Source: an uncultured Marmoricola sp. (GTDB lineage: Bacteria > Actinomycetota > Actinomycetes > Propionibacteriales > Nocardioidaceae). Taken from it: a stretch of DNA of 17,283 nucleotides. Under the pieces are notes generated by a model. It saw nothing but the letters and a program-made list of their open reading frames with translations. It ran no database searches and was not told the DNA's origin. The stretch spans positions 1-17,283 of the forward strand of contig CALMMO010000360.1 of assembly GCA_937868455.1 (NCBI GenBank). Reading direction: 5' to 3'. Below are positions 7,938 through 17,025 of this stretch, in pieces. The position numbers were made by a program, and so were the translations under genes. Within the stretch, counting starts at the first letter, position 1, and each line of letters starts with the position of its first letter.

Positions 7938-8303
7938 ATGATCTTGTTGTACGACGCCGACTGCGGTTTCTGCACCCGCAGCGCCAACTGGCTTCTCACA
8001 CAGGGCTGCAACGTCACCTTGACCCCATGGCAAGTTGCTGATCTGCCAGCCATGAGCATCACTGAAGCCGATGCGGCTGCTCGCTTGCACCTGGTTGACG
8101 GCACCCGGGTCGAGGTTGGCCACCGGGCGATCGCAATGGCACTGGCAAGTTCACCTCGTCCCGCCCTACGCATGGCTGGTCACATCTTGTTTGTGCGCGC
8201 GCTCAATCGACCCCTGTCGTGGGCTTACGACTTTGGCGCCAAGCACCGACACCAACTGCCGGGTGGCACCCCCGCCTGTTCGATCGATGGGTCGCAACGA
8301 TGA
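7938..8303 (+). CDS. DCC-family (DUF393) thiol-disulfide oxidoreductase-like protein
   Basis: 121 aa small protein that begins MILLYDADCGFCTRSANWLL. The DxDCxxC signature near the N-terminus (DADCGFC) defines the DCC family, which has a thioredoxin-like fold with a CxxC pair expected to be redox active. Family members are mostly uncharacterised. The ATG at 7938 is preferred; a GTG two codons upstream (7932) would add only two residues. GACGAT six bases before the ATG may be a weak -10 box for a leaderless transcript. The stop overlaps the start of the following dehydrogenase gene (ATGA at 8300-8303), so the two are co-translated. Confidence 0.82.
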   Translation: MILLYDADCGFCTRSANWLLTQGCNVTLTPWQVADLPAMSITEADAAARLHLVDGTRVEVGHRAIAMALASSPRPALRMAGHILFVRALNRPLSWAYDFGAKHRHQLPGGTPACSIDGSQR

Positions 8304-9049
8304 GGGTTGCCGTTGTCACCGGGGCAGCTTCTGGCATCGGCGCCGCCTCAGCCCGCGCGTTGGCCCGAGAGGGATTTCGGGTGTTCTGCGCAGCACGTCG
8401 AGGGGATCGGCTGGCCGATGTCGCCCAGGAAACTGGCGGTGTCGCGGTGGTGTGTGACGTCACTGATCCCGAGGCTGTCGCTGCCCTCGCGGAGCAAGTT
8501 GGTCCGCGCGTCGACGTACTCGTTAATTGCGCGGGTGGCGCGTTTGACGCCTCCACCGTGGCCGAAGCAGACCTTGCAGTGTGGGAGCACATGTATTCGG
8601 TCAACGTCTCGGGTTTGGTGCGCGTAACGCAGGCACTACTCCCTGCGCTGCGGGCAAGCGGCAATGGCTTGGTGATCAACATGGGCTCGACTGCGGGGCG
8701 GGTCGGTTATCCCGGGGGAGGCGGCTACACCGCGGCCAAGCATGCCGTGAAGGTCGTGACCGACACCATGCGCCAAGAAATGCTGACCGAACCCGTGCGC
8801 TTCTGCGAGATCGCACCAGGGATGGTCGCGACCGAAGAGTTTGCCTTGGTGCGCTTTGGCGGCGACCAGGCAAAGCGCGACGCGGTGTACGACGGAGTCG
8901 ATGAGCCGCTGAGTGCTGAAGACGTCGCCGAGGCGGTTCGTTGGGTGGCTTCACTCCCCCGCCATATGAGCGTCGATGAGCTCATCCTTCGCCCGAAGGC
9001 CCAGGCTGCGCAGCATCTCTTACACCGTGGTCAGATCTGGAGCTCGTGA
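8300..9049 (+). CDS. Short-chain dehydrogenase/reductase (classical SDR)
   Basis: 249 aa NAD(P)-dependent oxidoreductase with a complete classical SDR set: cofactor loop TGAASGIG (7-14), D53 in VVCDVTD, NCAG (76-79, the usual NNAG), N102 in YSVNVSG, and the catalytic triad S130, Y143 and K147 in GSTAGRVGYPGGGGYTAAKHA. The post-catalytic segment EIAPGMVATEEFALVRFGGD resembles the clade near YdfG/serine dehydrogenases, but the substrate is not clear. ATG 8300 was chosen over the longer in-frame start at 8219 because it gives a standard Rossmann N-terminus and overlaps the DCC stop as ATGA. Confidence 0.9.
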   Translation: MRVAVVTGAASGIGAASARALAREGFRVFCAARRGDRLADVAQETGGVAVVCDVTDPEAVAALAEQVGPRVDVLVNCAGGAFDASTVAEADLAVWEHMYSVNVSGLVRVTQALLPALRASGNGLVINMGSTAGRVGYPGGGGYTAAKHAVKVVTDTMRQEMLTEPVRFCEIAPGMVATEEFALVRFGGDQAKRDAVYDGVDEPLSAEDVAEAVRWVASLPRHMSVDELILRPKAQAAQHLLHRGQIWSS

Positions 9050-9054
9050 GCGCG

Positions 9055-9060
9055 TAGAAT
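9055..9060 (+). promoter_or_regulatory. Putative -10 box of typA
   Basis: TAGAAT (9055-9060) would place the transcription start near 9067, giving a leader of about 60 bases with the ribosome site GAAAGG (9115-9120). No clear -35 box is seen. Confidence 0.45.
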
Positions 9061-9066
9061 TGCGCG

Positions 9067-9081
9067 GGTTGCTTAGCAACC
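9067..9081 (+). promoter_or_regulatory. Hairpin at the presumed 5' end of typA mRNA
   Basis: GGTTGC-TTA-GCAACC is a perfect 6-bp stem with a 3-base loop. By position it would form from the very first transcribed bases after the TAGAAT box. Such 5' stems can protect mRNA from decay; a protein binding the DNA palindrome is the alternative. Confidence 0.45.
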
Positions 9082-9126
9082 TCCCAACCTCAGGCGCCAC
9101 TCATGCGCGCCCTCGAAAGGCCACTC

Positions 9127-11037
9127 ATGACCTCCCAAATCCGGTCCGACCTGCGCAATGTCGCCATCGTGGCGCACGTTGACCACGGCAAAACCACACT
9201 CGTCGACGCAATGCTTCACCAAGCCGGTGCCTTCACAGAGCACCAGGCTGAGGGCGTTGCCGAGCGGGTCATGGACTCTGGTGACCTCGAGCGCGAAAAG
9301 GGCATCACCATCTTGGCCAAGAACACCTCGGTGCACTACCGAGGTCCCTCAGCCCAAGACACCCCCGCTGGCGAGATCGTGCTCAACATCATCGACACCC
9401 CCGGTCACGCTGACTTCGGTGGCGAGGTCGAGCGCGGACTCTCCATGGTCGATGGCATCGTGCTGCTCGTTGACGCCTCCGAAGGCCCACTGCCGCAAAC
9501 TCGGTTTGTGTTGCGCAAGGCGCTCAACGCCGACATGCCCGTCGTACTCGTGGTCAACAAGGTTGACCGCAGTGACGCACGCATCAGCGAGGTCGTTGAT
9601 GAGACCTACGAGTTGTTCATGGATCTGCTCGATGATTCCCACAGCCAAGACGCTCTCAACTTCCCGGTCGTCTATGCCTCGGCTAAGGCCGGTCGCGCTA
9701 GCACCGAGCAGCCTGAGAACGGCGGCTTGCCTGACTCCCCCGACCTTGAGCCCCTGTTTCGCACGATCATGGAGACCATCCCGGCTCCGACGTACGACGA
9801 CGAGGCACCACTCCAAGCACACGTGACGAACCTGGATGCCTCTCCATTCCTGGGCCGCTTGGCTCTGGTGCGCGTGCACCAGGGCACCCTCCGCAAGGGA
9901 CAACAGGTTGCCTGGATGCGAGCAGATGGCACCACCAGCAACGTGAAGATCACTGAGCTCCTCATCACCGAAGCGCTCGAGCGCAACCCCGGTGAGAAGG
10001 CCGGTCCAGGCGACATCGTCGCCATCGCTGGCATCCCCGACATCATGATCGGCGAGACCCTGGCCGACCCTGAGAACCCCATTGCGTTGCCGCTAATCAA
10101 GGTGGATGAGCCGGCCATCTCGATGACGATCGGCACCAACACCTCGCCTCTCGTTGGCCGTGGACCTTCCAAGGGCACCAAGGTGACTGCGCGCCTGGTC
10201 AAGGATCGCCTCGATCGCGAACTCGTCGGCAACGTCTCGTTGCGCGTGCTCCCCACCGAGCGTCCGGATGCCTGGGAAGTCCAAGGCCGAGGCGAACTAG
10301 CGCTGGCAATTCTCGTCGAACAAATGCGCCGCGAAGGTTATGAACTCACCGTGGGCAAGCCTCAGGTGGTCACGAAGCAGGTCAACGGCAAGCTCCACGA
10401 ACCGGTCGAGCGGTTGACGATCGACGCCCCCGAGGAGTTCTTGGGCGCCATCACCCAGTTGCTGGCCGTGCGGAAGGGGCGCATGGAGCAGATGACTAAC
10501 CACGGGACCGGGTGGGTGCGCATGGACTTCCTGGTTCCGTCTCGTGGCCTGATCGGCTTCCGGACCGAGTTCCTCACCGAGACCCGCGGTACCGGCATCG
10601 CGAACCACGTCTTTGAGAAGTACGAACCATGGGCTGGCGAGATCCGCTCGCGATCCCAGGGCTCGTTAGTCGCTGATCGTGCGGGCGCGGCAACGGCGTA
10701 CGCCATGACGAACCTGCAAGAGCGAGGCACGTTGTTCCTCGAGCCGGGCACCAATGTCTACGAAGGCATGATCGTTGGCGAAAACTCCCGCGCAGACGAC
10801 ATGGACGTCAACATCACCAAGGAGAAGCAGCAGACCAACATCCGCTCTGCGACCTCCGACAACTTCGAGAAGTTGATCCCGCCGCGCAAGCTTTCACTTG
10901 AGCAGAGTCTTGAGTTTTGTCGTGAGGACGAGTGCTGCGAGGTCACCCCCGACACCGTGCGCATTCGCAAGCTGGTGCTGGACCAAAATGAGCGCGCCAA
11001 ACTCACAAGCCGAGCCCGCAAGTCGGCCAAGGGCTGA
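9127..11037 (+). CDS. typA: Ribosome-associated translational GTPase TypA/BipA
   Basis: 636 aa translation-factor-like GTPase. G1 is AHVDHGKT (16-23), the switch I segment EREKGITI (55-62), G3 DTPGH (90-94) and G4 NKVD (144-147); beta-barrel and EF-G-like domains follow, with TypA-specific stretches such as GRGELALAILVEQMRREGYE and LVPSRGLIGFRTEFLTETRGTG. BipA/TypA binds the ribosome and helps 50S assembly and stress or cold adaptation; it is conserved as a single copy. ATG 9127 was chosen over in-frame ATG 9103 because GAAAGG (9115-9120) lies 6 bases before it and the protein then starts at the conserved RNVAIVAHVDHGKT. The family is usually about 610 aa. The accessory locus starts 23 bases after its stop, without a visible terminator. 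Confidence 0.96.
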   Translation: MTSQIRSDLRNVAIVAHVDHGKTTLVDAMLHQAGAFTEHQAEGVAERVMDSGDLEREKGITILAKNTSVHYRGPSAQDTPAGEIVLNIIDTPGHADFGGEVERGLSMVDGIVLLVDASEGPLPQTRFVLRKALNADMPVVLVVNKVDRSDARISEVVDETYELFMDLLDDSHSQDALNFPVVYASAKAGRASTEQPENGGLPDSPDLEPLFRTIMETIPAPTYDDEAPLQAHVTNLDASPFLGRLALVRVHQGTLRKGQQVAWMRADGTTSNVKITELLITEALERNPGEKAGPGDIVAIAGIPDIMIGETLADPENPIALPLIKVDEPAISMTIGTNTSPLVGRGPSKGTKVTARLVKDRLDRELVGNVSLRVLPTERPDAWEVQGRGELALAILVEQMRREGYELTVGKPQVVTKQVNGKLHEPVERLTIDAPEEFLGAITQLLAVRKGRMEQMTNHGTGWVRMDFLVPSRGLIGFRTEFLTETRGTGIANHVFEKYEPWAGEIRSRSQGSLVADRAGAATAYAMTNLQERGTLFLEPGTNVYEGMIVGENSRADDMDVNITKEKQQTNIRSATSDNFEKLIPPRKLSLEQSLEFCREDECCEVTPDTVRIRKLVLDQNERAKLTSRARKSAKG

Positions 11038-11060
11038 GTGAGAGCAGTGCCGCCAGCGTC

Positions 11061-12650
11061 ATGAGAAACCAGAGCATTGATATCGCCAAAGCGCTTGCCA
11101 TCTGTGGCATCGTGCTCGGTCATGTCATGCGTGGGCTCTCTGCCGCGGCTATCGCCGACCCGCTCCAGGGCTGGTACGAGGAGGTCGACACAGGCTTGTA
11201 CCTGGTCCACCTCAGTGTCTTCTTCTTCGTGTCCGCTCTATTCCTGAGGCGAGGCGTTGATAGGGAGGGCTCCTCGACATACCTCAAACGACGAATTGCG
11301 TTACTGGCTTGGCTCTTTCTCGCCTGGACGCTAATTCAAGGCACGATTCAGTTGCTTTCGGCGCGCTTGGTCAACACTCCAATTGAACCGATCTCACTGG
11401 TCGTCGGACTCGTTAAGCCCCTGGGCCAACTCTGGTTCCTACCAACCTTGGCAATATTCACCCTGATCGTGGTGGGCATAGCCCCGTGGAAGTCAAGGGG
11501 TAGGTACCTCGCCCTTCTCGTCGCCGCCTGCGCGATCAGCCTGGCCAGATGGGGTGTAGGCGGGGAGTGGTTTTTTGCTCGCGACCTAGCCATGTTCGCC
11601 TTTTTCGGCGCAGGTGCAATAGTCCGCGCTGACAGATTCGGCCACTGGATCGCCTCGCGGGTCAGTACCGTTTTTGGCTTCCTGGGTTTGTTGGTCTACA
11701 CGATCATCTGCTGGACCTCCGACCCCACCCCGCCACCCGAACATTTCGCATTCTCACGAGTGGATGCCACTTCCGTAACCCTTGGCGTCTTCGCAGCTAC
11801 TGGCGGACTACTGGGTGTCCTGTTGGGCCACGCGGCCATTCAAGCAATCGGCGAGCTCCACAAGATTGATCTTCTCCACATCAAGGGCCCAGCGATCCAT
11901 AAGGATTTGCGGGCACCTAACCGCCAGAGTTCTGACGCAGATGTGCTCGTCCGCCCGAGCCAGACCGAAGTTTTCACTGGGGCTCTGCTCGAACACGGTT
12001 GGCGACTCGTGACGAGTTTTGACTCCGGATCAGCCTTCGCACACGCCGCCAACTATCACCACGATGACTGGGGATATGTCGACGTTCATCGACGCTACCC
12101 CGGCATTACTATCCCGGCCGAGGCTGCTTTCGACGCCCTTTGGACTTCATCCGAGCTGACCTCCATTGCTCAGTGGCCGTGCCCGGTTCCTAGCGTCTTG
12201 GATCAGGCGTTAGTGCTCGCCCTTCACACAGCGCGCGGAGAGGGAAGAACCAAGTCTCAAACTGACCTCGACGTTGCCTTCACTTCGCAACCAGCCGCTT
12301 TTCAAGATGCCGTCCGCTCGCGGGCAGCTTCGTTAGGCGCCGAACTCGCTCTTGCCGCAGCGCTCGGCGAACTCGATGAATTCCGTGACCATCCAGCTCA
12401 CGACCTCTGGCTGGTGTACTCCAGAGGAGGCACCCGAGCCGAGGAGTGGCGGGCACGATGGAAAGCGTCTCCCAATCTGAGCGGCAGGGCACGCATCTTG
12501 GCGATGCTGATCGGCGTTAATCGCGAGTACGTCGCCATGGAGCTAGGCCACGAACCCACCCGCTCTGAGATGAGAGCAGCGTTTTGGCAACGCATCCGTA
12601 ATGGGCTGGGCTTCAAGCGCCGATCGGTGCACCTGAGGATCCCCGAATGA
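11061..12650 (+). CDS. Chimeric ORF: incomplete acyltransferase-3 fused to NTP_transf_5-type nucleotidyltransferase
   Basis: 529 aa. Residues 1 to about 250 are a membrane acyltransferase-3 protein like fucose 4-O-acetylase: IDIAKALAICGIVLGH with the family's key histidine (H21), LYLVHLSVFFFVSALF and LWFLPTL. About eight hydrophobic segments are seen where the family has about ten; the last ones, which carry the usual G-x-x-S-L-x-I-Y-x-x-H stretch, are missing. From about 255 the protein becomes soluble: LHIKGPAIHKDL (272-283), SSDADVLVRPS (D292, D294) and YVDVH (D341) match NTP_transf_5 nucleotidyltransferases, and the metal-binding Asp residues are present. The C-terminal part is helical. 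No -10 box or good ribosome site precedes ATG 11061. It overlaps the PqqD-like gene by ATGA. About a dozen AGA/AGG arginine codons, rare in typA, suggest foreign origin. A natural fusion or a deletion joining two genes are both possible. Confidence 0.75.
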   Translation: MRNQSIDIAKALAICGIVLGHVMRGLSAAAIADPLQGWYEEVDTGLYLVHLSVFFFVSALFLRRGVDREGSSTYLKRRIALLAWLFLAWTLIQGTIQLLSARLVNTPIEPISLVVGLVKPLGQLWFLPTLAIFTLIVVGIAPWKSRGRYLALLVAACAISLARWGVGGEWFFARDLAMFAFFGAGAIVRADRFGHWIASRVSTVFGFLGLLVYTIICWTSDPTPPPEHFAFSRVDATSVTLGVFAATGGLLGVLLGHAAIQAIGELHKIDLLHIKGPAIHKDLRAPNRQSSDADVLVRPSQTEVFTGALLEHGWRLVTSFDSGSAFAHAANYHHDDWGYVDVHRRYPGITIPAEAAFDALWTSSELTSIAQWPCPVPSVLDQALVLALHTARGEGRTKSQTDLDVAFTSQPAAFQDAVRSRAASLGAELALAAALGELDEFRDHPAHDLWLVYSRGGTRAEEWRARWKASPNLSGRARILAMLIGVNREYVAMELGHEPTRSEMRAAFWQRIRNGLGFKRRSVHLRIPE

Positions 12651-12937
12651 GAGTGCACAAGGCCACAAACCTGGCTTGGACTGAGACAGCCCACCATGGC
12701 TTCGCAGTCGCACTCGTGCCCGACGGGCCAATGTGGGTTCTTGAAGGTTCTTCAGCGGTGATCTGGGACTACATCGCAGGCGAACCTGATGGATTCACCG
12801 CAGCTGAGTTCGCCAAATCTCTGGCCGCCAAGATGTCTGATGACGACTCGATCTGCGAGCGAATCGAGTCAGAGACCGTTACGTTTCTCAGCGAGTTGGT
12901 CAGCAGAGGATTACTTGTGCGCGATCAGGGTGAGTAG
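12647..12937 (+). CDS. PqqD-like small protein (HPr-rel type peptide-binding protein)
   Basis: 96 aa. The pattern is that of PqqD-type winged-helix proteins (RRE fold): a beta strand [16 protein letters not shown], the helix [27 protein letters not shown] and a final helix [16 protein letters not shown]. PqqD proteins hold a peptide for a modifying enzyme; short stand-alone members also occur in systems with HprK-related kinases and NTP_transf_5 nucleotidyltransferases. ATG 12647 overlaps the stop of the chimeric gene (ATGA), so the two are translationally coupled. The 3' end overlaps the convergent rmlA gene by 27 bp. Its partner peptide is not seen in the window. Confidence 0.78.
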   Translation: MRVHKATNLAWTETAHHGFAVALVPDGPMWVLEGSSAVIWDYIAGEPDGFTAAEFAKSLAAKMSDDDSICERIESETVTFLSELVSRGLLVRDQGE

Positions 12938-13777
12938 GTAGTCGCCGTACCCACTCTTGCGTAGCGGCTCGGCTCGTACCCGCAACTCTTCGTCACTGAG
13001 ATAGCCCATCCGCCAAGAGACTTCCTCAGGCGAACCGATTTTGAGGCCTTGCCTGCCTTCGATGGTGCGCACGAAGTTGGAGGCGTCGTTGAGCGACTCG
13101 AACGTGCCCGTGTCGAGCCATGCGGTGCCACGTGGCAGCACCTCGACCTGCAAGGACCCCTCCTCAAGATAGGTCCGGTTCAAGTCAGTGATCTCTAGCT
13201 CTCCACGAGCTGAAGGACGCAGCGCGGCTGCGCGCTCCACCACTGTCTGGTCGTAGAAGTAGAGGCCGGGAACCGCAAAGCGGCTCTTGGGTACGGCGGG
13301 CTTCTCCTCCAATGACACAGCCACGCCCTCGGAGTTGAACTCCACGACGCCGTACTCCTCGGGGTTGGCTACCTGGTAGCCGAAGACGGCCGCCCCCTCC
13401 AAGGTCTCGAAGCGGCGCAACTGACCACCGAGCCGCTCACCATAAAAGATGTTGTCGCCCAGCATCAGGGCACTGCGGTCGCCAGTCACGTGCTCGGCGC
13501 CAATGATGAAGGCTTGTGCCAGTCCATCAGGTGAGGGTTGCTGGGCCCAGGTGATGTTGATGCCGAATTGGGAGCCGTCACCGAGAAGGCGCTGGAACTG
13601 AGTGGCGTCATGAGGTGTCGTGATGATCAAGATGTCGCGAATACCAGCGAGGATCAGGGTGCTTAGCGGGTAATAGATCATCGGCTTGTCATAGACCGGC
13701 ATGAGTTGCTTGCTGATACCCAAGGTGATCGGGTGCAGCCGTGAGCCGGTGCCACCCGCCAAAATGATGCCTCGCAT
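12911..13777 (-). CDS. rmlA: Glucose-1-phosphate thymidylyltransferase
   Basis: 288 aa, the normal length for RmlA. It joins dTTP and glucose 1-phosphate to dTDP-glucose, the first step of dTDP-L-rhamnose synthesis. The nucleotide-binding motif [11 protein letters not shown] (8-18) is followed by [20 protein letters not shown], then [10 protein letters not shown] (metal-binding D), [14 protein letters not shown] and GLYFYD, all standard. ATG 13777 was chosen although the frame is open much further upstream, because the family begins exactly at M-R-G-I-I-L-A-G-G and the extension would run antisense through rmlB. TAGGAT lies 8 bases before the start. It is divergent from rmlB, with only 42 bp between, so all the rhamnose genes are likely expressed together. 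The other end overlaps the PqqD-like gene. Confidence 0.96.
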   Translation of the reverse strand: MRGIILAGGTGSRLHPITLGISKQLMPVYDKPMIYYPLSTLILAGIRDILIITTPHDATQFQRLLGDGSQFGINITWAQQPSPDGLAQAFIIGAEHVTGDRSALMLGDNIFYGERLGGQLRRFETLEGAAVFGYQVANPEEYGVVEFNSEGVAVSLEEKPAVPKSRFAVPGLYFYDQTVVERAAALRPSARGELEITDLNRTYLEEGSLQVEVLPRGTAWLDTGTFESLNDASNFVRTIEGRQGLKIGSPEEVSWRMGYLSDEELRVRAEPLRKSGYGDYLLTLIAHK

Positions 13778-13785
13778 AGTGATGA

Positions 13786-13791
13786 ATCCTA
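13786..13791 (-). promoter_or_regulatory. Putative -10 box of rmlA
   Basis: On the minus strand TAGGAT lies 8 bases before the rmlA ATG, so the leader is at most one or two bases. An AGGA within it could alternatively act as a weak ribosome site on a longer transcript. Confidence 0.42.
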
Positions 13792-13792
13792 A

Positions 13793-14839
<1,047 letters not shown>

Positions 14840-16219
14840 ATGCCATCAGTGAAGACCTCGCCCATTCCGGGTTTGCTGGTTGTCGAACTCGACGTTCACG
14901 GTGATGACCGCGGGTGGTTCAAGGAAAACTGGCAACGCCAGAAGATGGTCCACTTAGGCCTACCCGACTTTGGTCCAGTGCAAAACAACGTCTCGTTCAA
15001 CGGGTCCACCGGGGTCACCCGCGGCATTCATGCCGAGCCTTGGGACAAGTTCATCTCCGTGGCCACGGGCCGGGTTTTTGGGGCCTGGGTTGACCTTCGT
15101 GAGGGACCGAGCTTCGGCACTGTATTTACCCACGAGATTGGGCCTAAGGTGGCAATTTTCGTGCCCCGGGGTGTGGGTAACTCCTATCAAGTGCTCGAGG
15201 ACGACACGGCGTACTCCTACCTGGTGAATGCCCACTGGCGACCCGATGCTGGCTACACCGAACTCCACCTTGGCGATGCAACAGCCGCAATCAAGTGGCC
15301 GATTCCACTCGATGACCCTCGCGTGCAAATGTCGGCCAAGGATGCCAATAACCCCGATCTAAGCGAGGTCACCCCCTTCGCTCCCGCCCCCGCCTTGGTG
15401 CTCGGCGCTGGCGGTCAACTTGGCTCGGCGCTTGTTGAGTCCCTGCCCAATGCCATCGGTCTCACCCGGACAGACCTTGACCTCACCGACACCGAGGCCG
15501 TTGCTGGATTCGACTTCAGTCCTTATCGGGTGGTCATCAATGCGGCGGCTTACACCGCAGTCGATGCCGCTGAGACCGATCGGGCACGGTGTTGGGCCGC
15601 GAACGCCTCGGCTCCTGGAGCCTTGGCCAAGGCGTCCGTGCAACACGGCTTCACCCTCGTGCACTTCTCCAGTGACTATGTGTACGACGGCGCCGTCGAC
15701 GTACACACCGAGAACGAGCCCCTGGCCCCCCTCGGGGTGTACGGCCAGTCAAAGGCTGCCGGAGATCTCGCTGTTGCGACCGCTGCACGGCACTACATCA
15801 TCCGCACGAGTTGGGTGATTGGTTCTGGGCACAACTTTGTGGCCACCATGGCGCGGCTCGCAAAGTCGGGAGTCAGCCCCGCAGTTGTCAGTGACCAGGT
15901 CGGAAGGTTGACGTTCACGAGCGACCTAGCGCGGGTCACCCGCCATCTGCTCGACTCTCAGGCACCCTTTGGCACCTACCACGTCACTGGCGCGGGCAAG
16001 GCTGCAAGTTGGGCCGACATCGCTCGAGCGGTCTTTGCGGCAACAGGACGCGATGCCAGCGATGTCAGCGACCAATCCACGGCCGATTACTCCGCGGGCA
16101 AACTCGTCTCACCCAGGCCCGCGAGTTCAGTGCTAGCGATGGACAAGCTCGAATCGACTGGCTTCACCATGCCCGACCAATGGGAATCGTTGGCGGCGTA
16201 CCTACACGATCACTTGTAG
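14840..16219 (+). CDS. rmlCD: RmlC-RmlD fusion: dTDP-4-dehydrorhamnose 3,5-epimerase / reductase
   Basis: 459 aa bifunctional enzyme for the last two steps to dTDP-L-rhamnose. Residues 1 to about 178 are a cupin epimerase domain: VSFNGSTGVTRGIHAEPWDK with catalytic H64, GAWVDLREGPSFG, and VPRGVGNSYQVLEDDTAYSY. Residues about 184-459 are the NADPH-dependent reductase: Rossmann loop GAGGQLG (189-195), NAAAYTAVDAAE, HFSSDYVYDG and catalytic YGQSK (Y301, K305). Fused RmlC-RmlD proteins are known in several actinobacteria, so the fusion is real rather than a sequencing error. It starts on the base after the rmlB stop. With rmlA and rmlB the pathway is complete. The kinase-like gene follows after 11 bases and may be in the same operon. 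Confidence 0.94.
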   Translation: MPSVKTSPIPGLLVVELDVHGDDRGWFKENWQRQKMVHLGLPDFGPVQNNVSFNGSTGVTRGIHAEPWDKFISVATGRVFGAWVDLREGPSFGTVFTHEIGPKVAIFVPRGVGNSYQVLEDDTAYSYLVNAHWRPDAGYTELHLGDATAAIKWPIPLDDPRVQMSAKDANNPDLSEVTPFAPAPALVLGAGGQLGSALVESLPNAIGLTRTDLDLTDTEAVAGFDFSPYRVVINAAAYTAVDAAETDRARCWAANASAPGALAKASVQHGFTLVHFSSDYVYDGAVDVHTENEPLAPLGVYGQSKAAGDLAVATAARHYIIRTSWVIGSGHNFVATMARLAKSGVSPAVVSDQVGRLTFTSDLARVTRHLLDSQAPFGTYHVTGAGKAASWADIARAVFAATGRDASDVSDQSTADYSAGKLVSPRPASSVLAMDKLESTGFTMPDQWESLAAYLHDHL

Positions 16220-16230
16220 GTTCTTGCATT

Positions 16231-17025
16231 ATGCGAACTGTCGGGATCGAGGCACTAGGCCTTGGCGTCCAGTTGCACTTGTCTCGACCCATCGAATCCA
16301 TGGCGGCAGACTTGAAGGCCGCGTGGGCTATGTGCCCACTCACAGTCGAACCCACTGTGGGGCTCTACCTCCACCTGGGACACAACCAGACCCGTGCGCT
16401 GCCGAAGGGCTGCACCGAGCAGGTCTCGGCCGACACCGCCGTGGCTTTGCCACAGCAGGTCACCCAGGCAGTTACTCGGGCAGCGTTGAAGGCAAACCTT
16501 GGCAAACTGCTCCTGCTGCACGCGGCAGGCATCGCGAACCCGGCAACCGGGGACGCGGTGGCACTTGTGGCCGCCAGCGGCACCGGCAAGACGACGGCCA
16601 CGTTGACCCTGGCGCCTCAGTGGTCCTATCTCACTGATGAAACTGTGGCCGTACGTCCAGAGGATGACTCCATCGTGGCCTACCCAAAGCCGCTCTCGGT
16701 CAAAAGATCAGGGGTCCTCTACAAGACCGAGACGCCTCCTGACTCATTGGGGTTGAAGGTCTCGCCAGTGCCAGCACATTTGCGTGCGATTGTGATTTTG
16801 GACCGACAACCAGGGCACGCTGGGGACCCCGCAGTGACCGACATCGGTGTGCTCGACATGATCTGTGACATCGCGCCTCAAAGTTCGTCGCTGCATATGT
16901 TGCCTGAGCCGCTCCAGATGCTCCACGCATTGCACTCCCGCATGCGACGGGTGGTACGCGTGACCTACGCTGAAGCGCAATCGCTTCAACCTCTCATTGC
17001 ATCGCTGCTGGACCCCTCATCATGA
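16231..17025 (+). CDS. HprK-related P-loop kinase
   Basis: 264 aa. A mostly beta N-terminal part (1 to about 85) precedes a compact HPr-kinase-like domain: LLLLHAAGIA with H97, the P-loop AASGTGKTT (114-122; K120, T121), LTDETVAV (D136, E137) and YPKPLSVK. The order of H-A, P-loop, L-x-D-E and P-K-P-L-S is that of HprK-related kinases, not of true HprK, which is longer and phosphorylates HPr of the PTS. Homologues phosphorylate a peptide (for example in lasso-peptide clusters) or have unknown targets. ATG 16231 was chosen because upstream frame lies inside rmlD. TAGGTT (16217-16222), overlapping the rmlCD stop, might be an internal -10 box. The stop overlaps the next gene by ATGA. Substrate unknown. 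Confidence 0.82.
   Translation: MRTVGIEALGLGVQLHLSRPIESMAADLKAAWAMCPLTVEPTVGLYLHLGHNQTRALPKGCTEQVSADTAVALPQQVTQAVTRAALKANLGKLLLLHAAGIANPATGDAVALVAASGTGKTTATLTLAPQWSYLTDETVAVRPEDDSIVAYPKPLSVKRSGVLYKTETPPDSLGLKVSPVPAHLRAIVILDRQPGHAGDPAVTDIGVLDMICDIAPQSSSLHMLPEPLQMLHALHSRMRRVVRVTYAEAQSLQPLIASLLDPSS

Noticed and set aside
8219..8299. Earlier in-frame start for the dehydrogenase
   Set aside because: The extension overlaps the DCC gene and is not part of the SDR fold; ATG 8300 gives the coupled ATGA overlap.
9103..9126. Earlier in-frame ATG for typA
   Set aside because: The ribosome site GAAAGG lies between the two ATGs at the right distance from 9127.
16009..16230. Earlier in-frame start for the HprK-like gene
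   Set aside because: This stretch is the rmlD coding region in another frame, and the added residues have no kinase features.
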